From: CAZNNH01 sp964574335
Lineage (GTDB): Bacteria; Acidobacteriota; Vicinamibacteria; Fen-336
Assembly: GCA_964574335.1 (NCBI GenBank)
Contig: CAZNNH010000069.1
Location: 1-27,861, forward strand
DNA: 27,861 nt
Direction of reading: 5' to 3'
Positions 23,126-27,861 of the stretch are shown in pieces (the first letter of the stretch is position 1; every line of letters begins with the position of its first letter). Below the pieces are notes generated by a model. That model did no database searches. It saw only the letters and a list, made by a program, of their open reading frames with translations, and had not been told where the DNA came from. Made by a program: the position numbers and the translations under genes.

Positions 23126-23644
23126 ATGTCCATCCATCCCATCGTCAAATACGGACATCCCGTGCTGCACTCGAAGGCGGCCCCCGTCGAGCGCATCGAC
23201 GACGAGGTGCTGCGCCTGCTCGACGACATGGTCGAGACGATGCTAGCCGCTCCCGGGATCGGTCTGGCCGCCCCCCAGATCGCCCAGCCGCACCGCGTCA
23301 TCGTGATCGACCTGTCGGTCGGCGAGGACCCCTCGCAGCTCATCAAGCTGATCAACCCGGAGCTCGTGGAGCGCGAGGGTGAGCAGCGGGAGGAGGAGGG
23401 CTGCCTCTCGGTCCCGGGTTTCGGCGGCGTCCCGATCCGGCCTTCCCGGGTCACCGTCCAGGGCCTCGACGTCGAGGGCAACGAGCGCGTCTACTCCGGC
23501 ACCGGCCTTCTGGCCCGCGCCTTCTCCCATGAGATCGACCACCTCGACGGGATGCTCTTCGTGGATCGCCTCTCGCCGCTCAAGCGCGACCTCATGAAGC
23601 GCCGGCTGCGCAAGAAGTCGCGCACCGACGACTGGGACGAGTGA
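23126..23644 (+). CDS. def: Peptide deformylase
   Basis: A 172-residue metalloenzyme that removes the formyl group from nascent proteins. All three motifs are present: GIGLAAPQ (44-51), EGCLS (91-95) with metal ligand Cys93, and HEIDH (135-139) supplying two His ligands and the catalytic Glu136. The start is the ATG with GGAGG just upstream; the frame is open to 23042, but the extra residues are unlike any deformylase. The 110-bp gap from aroC contains a CGATCGATCGATC run (23017-23029) and no promoter I would defend. fmt, its functional partner, starts 13 bp downstream. Confidence 0.96.
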   Translation: MSIHPIVKYGHPVLHSKAAPVERIDDEVLRLLDDMVETMLAAPGIGLAAPQIAQPHRVIVIDLSVGEDPSQLIKLINPELVEREGEQREEEGCLSVPGFGGVPIRPSRVTVQGLDVEGNERVYSGTGLLARAFSHEIDHLDGMLFVDRLSPLKRDLMKRRLRKKSRTDDWDE

Positions 23645-23657
23645 GGCCTTCTCTCAA

Positions 23658-24593
23658 GTGCGCATCGCCTTCCTCGGAAGCGGCGCCTTCGCCATCCCCA
23701 GCTTCGAGGCCCTCCTCGGAGCCGGGCACGAGGTGGTCGCCCTCTTCACCCAGCCCGACCGACACAGCGGTCGGGGGCGCCGCCTCTTGCCCCCCCCGCT
23801 GAAGCCGGTCGCCCTGCGCCACCGGGTGCCGGTGCTGCAGCCCCCCAAGATCCGCGACCCCGAGGCGGTGGCCCTGCTGCAGGGGCTCTCCCCCGAGATC
23901 CTGGTGGTGGTGGCCTACGGACAGATCCTGCCGACGGCCGTGATCCAGGCGGCCCCCCGGGGCGCCGTCAACGTCCACGCCTCGCTGCTGCCCCGCTACC
24001 GCGGGGCGGCGCCCATCCAGTGGGCGATCGTCAATGGCGAGACCACGACCGGAGTCACCACGATGCTCATCGACCAGGGCCTGGACACGGGACCGCTGCT
24101 GCTGTCGCGGGCGGTGCCCATCTCCCCGGAGGAGACCGCCGCCGAGCTCGAGGCCCGCCTCGCCCCGCTGGGCGCCCAGGTGTTGCTCGAGACCCTGGAC
24201 GGGCTCGGCTCAGGGGCGCTCGTGCCGGTAGCCCAGGAGCACGCGGCGGCGACCCTGGCCCCCCTGATCCGCAAGGCGGAGGGGCGTATCGACTGGAGAC
24301 AGCCGGCCGAGGTCCTGGAGCGTCGGGTTCGAGGCTTCCAACCGTGGCCCGGGACGACCTGCCGCGTCTCTGGGCGGGACCTCAAGATCCTGCGCGCCCG
24401 CGTCTCGTCCCAGACCGGCCCGGCAGGGACGGTCGTGCAGGTGGACAAGGGCGGCCTCGTCGTGGGCTGCGGCGACGGCAGCCTGGTGTTGCTTCAGGTC
24501 CAGCCGGAAAGTGGTCGTCCGATGAGCGGCGCCGCCTTCGCCGCCGGCGCCCGAGTCGTCCCCGGTCGTCCTCTGGACGACGCCGCGCCTTGA
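23658..24593 (+). CDS. fmt: Methionyl-tRNA formyltransferase
   Basis: A 311-residue enzyme that formylates initiator Met-tRNA using 10-formyl-tetrahydrofolate. The N-terminal Rossmann-like domain has MRIAFLGSGAFAIPS (1-15), the loop TQPDRHSGRGR (31-41), AYGQILP (86-92) and the catalytic NVHASLLPRYRGAAPIQWA (105-123) with Asn105 and His107, then Asp143 in GLDTGPLL. The C-terminal OB-like tRNA-binding domain follows from about 205. The start is GTG. The def-fmt order and the 4-bp TTGA overlap with rsmB are the common bacterial arrangement. Confidence 0.96.
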   Translation: MRIAFLGSGAFAIPSFEALLGAGHEVVALFTQPDRHSGRGRRLLPPPLKPVALRHRVPVLQPPKIRDPEAVALLQGLSPEILVVVAYGQILPTAVIQAAPRGAVNVHASLLPRYRGAAPIQWAIVNGETTTGVTTMLIDQGLDTGPLLLSRAVPISPEETAAELEARLAPLGAQVLLETLDGLGSGALVPVAQEHAAATLAPLIRKAEGRIDWRQPAEVLERRVRGFQPWPGTTCRVSGRDLKILRARVSSQTGPAGTVVQVDKGGLVVGCGDGSLVLLQVQPESGRPMSGAAFAAGARVVPGRPLDDAAP

Positions 24594-25906
24594 CGACCCC
24601 TTCCCGACGGCTCGCCTGGCGGATCCTGGTCGCGAGCGAGACGGGCCCGGTCCGGCTGGCGGAGCTGCTCGCCACCCCCGAGACCAATGCCCTGCCCGAA
24701 CGGGAGCGGGCCCTCCTTCACGAGCTGGTGCTCGGGACCCTTCGGAACCAGGGCTTCATCGACCACGCGCTCGTCCCCCTTCTCCGCCGGCCGCTTCGCC
24801 GCCTCGCCCCGGCGGTACGAGCCGCCCTGCGGCTGGGGGCCCACCAGTTCCTGGCCATGCGGGTCCCGGACCACGCGGCGGTCTCGGAGTCGGTGGGACT
24901 GGTCCGCGGTGCTCCCGCGCGATCGCTGGTCAACGCCGTTCTCCGCCGGCTCTGCCGCGAAGGCCCTCCGGCCACGCCGGCTCCCGACACCGACCCGCTC
25001 GGCTGGCTGACCACGGTGGGATCCCTTCCCCGCTGGCTGGCCCACCGTTGGCTGACCCAGCTCGGGGCGGAGAAGGCCGTGGCCCGAGCCCAGGTGTTGC
25101 TTCAGCCCCCGCCGCTGGTCTTCCGGCTCAACCCCCGCCACCGCGAAGCCGCCGCCGAGCTGGAGGCGGCCGGGCTCCGCTGGCGCCCACTGCGCGTCCC
25201 CGGTGCAGCCGTGCTGGTCGAGGGCCGCCTCGCCCCGGCCGCCGCCGCCAGCCTGGTGGCACAGCAGGCCGAGGGGTCCCAGCTCGTCGCCCATCTGGCC
25301 GCTGCCGGCGAGCGGGTCCTCGACCTCTGTGCGGCGCCCGGAGGCAAGGCCCGACTGATCGCCGACCTGGTCGCGGGTACCGGGAGAGTGGTGGCGATGG
25401 AGCCGTCGCCGAGACGCCTGGACTCGCTGGTGCGCCTGACCCGTGCCTGGGGCGCCCAGAACCTCGACTGCGTCGGCGGCGACGGCACCCGGCCGCCGTT
25501 CGGCTGCGCCTTCGACAGCGTCCTCCTCGACGCGCCCTGCAGTGGCACGGGCACTCTCGCGCGCTGCCCCGACATCCGCTGGCGCCTGACTCCCCGTGCC
25601 CTGGCGCGCCACCCGCCGCGGCAGTCAGCGCTGCTCGCGGCGGCCGCGGAGCTGGTCCGTGCCGGCGGGCAGCTCGTCTACTCCACCTGCTCGCTGGAGC
25701 CGGAGGAGAACGACGCCGCGGTGGGGGCCTTCCTGGAGCGCCGTCCCGACTTCGCCGTCCAGCAGCCGCCCGCCTGGGCCGGCGACTTCGAAGACGGCCC
25801 CTTCCTCCGCTGCCTGCCCGAGCGCCACGGAGGGGAGGGCTTCTTCGTTGCGCGGCTGCGGCACCGGGGCGGCGTCGCAAGCGGCTTCGACGCCGGGGGG
25901 CATTGA
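24590..25906 (+). CDS. rsmB: 16S rRNA (cytosine-967-C5)-methyltransferase
   Basis: A 438-residue RNA methyltransferase. An N-terminal NusB-like RNA-binding domain (about 5-125) precedes the SAM-dependent domain, with motif I VLDLCAAPGGK (243-253), motif IV DAPCSGTG (314-321) with Cys317 and motif VI YSTCSLEPEEN (364-374) with the nucleophile Cys367. The length is close to E. coli RsmB (429). The start is a TTG overlapping the fmt stop (TTGA); the frame is open back to 24020 inside fmt, but that part is a shadow. No better in-frame start begins the conserved RRLAWRIL helix. Confidence 0.93.
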   Translation: MTTPSRRLAWRILVASETGPVRLAELLATPETNALPERERALLHELVLGTLRNQGFIDHALVPLLRRPLRRLAPAVRAALRLGAHQFLAMRVPDHAAVSESVGLVRGAPARSLVNAVLRRLCREGPPATPAPDTDPLGWLTTVGSLPRWLAHRWLTQLGAEKAVARAQVLLQPPPLVFRLNPRHREAAAELEAAGLRWRPLRVPGAAVLVEGRLAPAAAASLVAQQAEGSQLVAHLAAAGERVLDLCAAPGGKARLIADLVAGTGRVVAMEPSPRRLDSLVRLTRAWGAQNLDCVGGDGTRPPFGCAFDSVLLDAPCSGTGTLARCPDIRWRLTPRALARHPPRQSALLAAAAELVRAGGQLVYSTCSLEPEENDAAVGAFLERRPDFAVQQPPAWAGDFEDGPFLRCLPERHGGEGFFVARLRHRGGVASGFDAGGH

Positions 25907-25962
25907 TGGTAAGCTCGCGTCTCACGCCTGGAGGGGCGGGCTCTCCGGCGCGTGGCTCTTGA
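25906..25962 (+). other. 18-codon reading frame bridging rsmB and the PASTA gene
   Basis: An ATG overlaps the rsmB stop (TGATG) and opens a frame of 18 codons whose TGA overlaps a TTG (25959) that is in frame with the PASTA gene. The peptide would be basic, Gly/Pro/Ser-rich, with no hydrophobic segment. It may be a coupling mini-cistron that carries ribosomes to the PASTA start, which has no Shine-Dalgarno sequence, or simply chance in high-GC DNA. Confidence 0.3.
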
Positions 25963-25964
25963 AC

Positions 25965-26689
25965 GTGGTGCGTCTCCGCCGCCTGGGCGTCTCCCTTCTC
26001 AAGAACGGTCTGCTGGCCCTGGCCCTTGTGGCCAGCGCGGGCTTGAGTACCGTGGCCACCATGCGGATGGTGCTGTCCACACGCGAGGTGACCGTGCCCA
26101 GCCTGCTGGGGCAGCGCATCGGGGAGGCGACGACGTTGCTCCGCCAGGCGGATCTGCAGATCAAGGTCGAGGGCCAGCGCCACGACCCGCGGGCGCCGCG
26201 GGGCCACATCGCCGCCCAGGAACCACGCCCGGGTGCGACCCTCAAGGAGAACCGGAGCGTCCGGGTGTGGCTGAGCCTGGGCCCTGAACGGCTCGAGGTC
26301 CCGGCATTGGAGGGCCAGAGCCTGAGGGGCGCTCGTCTGATGCTGAACCAGGCCCAGATCCCCCTGAGCCGGGTGGCCGAGGTGGGCTCGCTGGCCCCGG
26401 AGGGGACGGTGCTTCTCCAGCGGCCCAAGGCGGGAGAGACGGGCGCCCTGGCCGACGGCGTGTCGGTGCTGGTCAGCCGCGGACCCGAGCGCCTGGTCTA
26501 CCTGATGCCCGACCTGATCGGTCGCAACGGACCCCGTGTGCTCGACTCGCTCGAGCAGGCCGGCTGGAAGCCCGAGGTCCGCCAACGGAGCTACCCCGGC
26601 GTGGCCCCCGGCATCGTGCTCCGCCAGCAGCCTCCGGCGGGGCACCCGATCGACCGCCGCCAGCCCATCGCCCTCGAGATCAACACGCC

Positions 26690-26693
<4 letters not shown>
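25965..26693 (+). CDS. Membrane-anchored protein with three PASTA domains
   Basis: A 242-residue protein: short basic cytoplasmic tail (RLRRLGVSLLKN, 3-14), one membrane helix (about 15-37) and three extracytoplasmic PASTA repeats (about 42-107, 110-174 and 178-240). Each has the typical V-P-x-L/L-x-G opening (VPSLLGQ, VPALEGQ, MPDLIGR) and the late Q-x-P-x-A/P-G stretch (QEPRPG, QRPKAG, QQPPAG). PASTA domains bind muropeptides and peptidoglycan in PknB-type kinases and some PBPs. No kinase or transpeptidase domain is attached, so it is probably a cell-wall binding or scaffold protein. The start is uncertain: GTG 25965 is used, with GTG 25968 and TTG 25959 as alternatives. It overlaps rpe by 4 bp. 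Confidence 0.86.
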
Positions 26694-27376
<683 letters not shown>

Positions 27377-27377
27377 C

Positions 27378-27861
27378 ATGAAGGTCGTCGTCACCGGCGC
27401 GGCCGGCTTCATCGGCTCTCACCTCACCGAGGGATTGCTGGCCGACGGACACGAGGTGGTGGGCATCGATGCCTTCGTGGACTACTACCCGAGGGCCCTC
27501 AAGGACCGAAACCTCGAGCCCGCCCGCAGCCACGCCGGCTTCCGCCTGATCGAGGGAAAGCTGGAGGACCTCGACCTGCGCCCCCACCTGGAGGGGGCGG
27601 CCGTGGTCTACCACCTGGCCGCCCAGGCTGGGGTGAGGGCCTCCTGGGGCCGAGAGTTCGAGACCTACACCAGCCACAACGTGCTGGCCACCCAGCGCCT
27701 GCTCGAGACGGCCCTGGTCTCGGGGGCGCCCCGGATCGTCTACGCCTCTTCCTCCTCGGTCTACGGAGAGTGCCGGTCGCTCCCCCTGCGCGAGGACGCG
27801 GCCTGTCGCACCGTCTCACCCTACGGCGTCACCAAGCTCGCCGCAGAGCACCTGGTCCACC
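27378..27861 (+). CDS. NAD-dependent nucleotide-sugar epimerase/dehydratase, N-terminal part
   Basis: The first 161 codons of an extended short-chain dehydrogenase lie in the window, and the rest is cut off. The Rossmann motif GAAGFIGSH (7-15), Asp31 at the end of strand 2 (NAD rather than NADP preference), HLAAQAGVRASW (79-90) and the catalytic Ser-SVYG (around 125-130) and Tyr149-x3-Lys153 (SPYGVTK) are all visible. The AAQAGVR-SW pattern is typical of UDP-glucuronate or UDP-glucose 4-epimerase-like enzymes. The product likely serves exopolysaccharide or LPS synthesis. It follows rpe by 1 bp. Confidence 0.9.
   Translation, partial: MKVVVTGAAGFIGSHLTEGLLADGHEVVGIDAFVDYYPRALKDRNLEPARSHAGFRLIEGKLEDLDLRPHLEGAAVVYHLAAQAGVRASWGREFETYTSHNVLATQRLLETALVSGAPRIVYASSSSVYGECRSLPLREDAACRTVSPYGVTKLAAEHLVH

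Noticed and set aside
24020..24589. N-terminal extension of rsmB into fmt
   Set aside because: It is a frame shadow of fmt; the conserved RsmB start follows the TTG at 24590.
25596..25964. N-terminal extension of the PASTA protein into rsmB
   Set aside because: The residues are shadow sequence, and a membrane anchor begins naturally just after 25965.

Overview
The window is about 70% G+C, densely coded on both strands, and looks like chromosomal core sequence from a diderm bacterium. BamA, the Lol lipoprotein ABC system, a family 9 (heptosyltransferase-type) glycosyltransferase and an AmpG-like permease all imply an outer membrane. A DUF6677-type small membrane protein, a free-standing PASTA membrane protein, a secreted S55-type protein, a TonB-like anti-sigma factor and the lysS-lolC/E-lolD-clpC-bamA order together suggest Acidobacteriota. 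This is a family-content inference, moderately confident to phylum and unresolved below it. I see no rRNA, tRNA, CRISPR array, transposase gene or prophage.

Layout. (1) 1-9001, minus strand: a long run read as hbd, crt, ribH, nusB, lysS, lolC/E, lolD, clpC, bamA (cut by the window edge). Most junctions are short or overlapping. The two breaks are a 175-bp gap after lysS, holding a tandem pair of palindromic repeats, and a 106-bp gap before clpC, holding a -10-like box. (2) 9149-10204, plus: a lipoprotein with TolB-like propeller repeats. (3) 10220-10782, minus: DUF6677-type protein and a 57-residue membrane protein overlapping it by 4 bp. (4) 10947-15943, plus: a secreted S55/SpoIVB-type protein, a secreted propeller plus Fn3-like protein, and a GT9 glycosyltransferase, driven by one arm of a symmetric divergent promoter pair. 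(5) 15915-21669, minus: sigma-54 activator with a helical-repeat N-terminus, AmpG-like permease, ECF sigma factor, zinc-finger anti-sigma factor. (6) 21822-27861, plus: aroC, def, fmt, rsmB, PASTA protein, rpe and the start of an NDP-sugar epimerase.

How the genes fit together. Block 6 joins shikimate-pathway completion with N-terminal formyl-Met metabolism (def, fmt), 16S rRNA methylation and sugar metabolism. Block 1 mixes acyl-CoA metabolism, riboflavin synthesis, transcription antitermination, tRNA charging, lipoprotein export, proteolysis and outer-membrane assembly. Block 5 is the best candidate for a discrete regulatory module: two transcription-control systems (sigma-54 activator and ECF sigma/anti-sigma) flank a putative muropeptide permease.

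I did not find a clearly new defence or mobile system. The most unusual signals are the reversed order of the catalytic motifs in the S55-type protein, the mirror-image promoter pair at 10841-10917, the block 5 regulatory cluster, and the tandem palindromes at 4658-4764.
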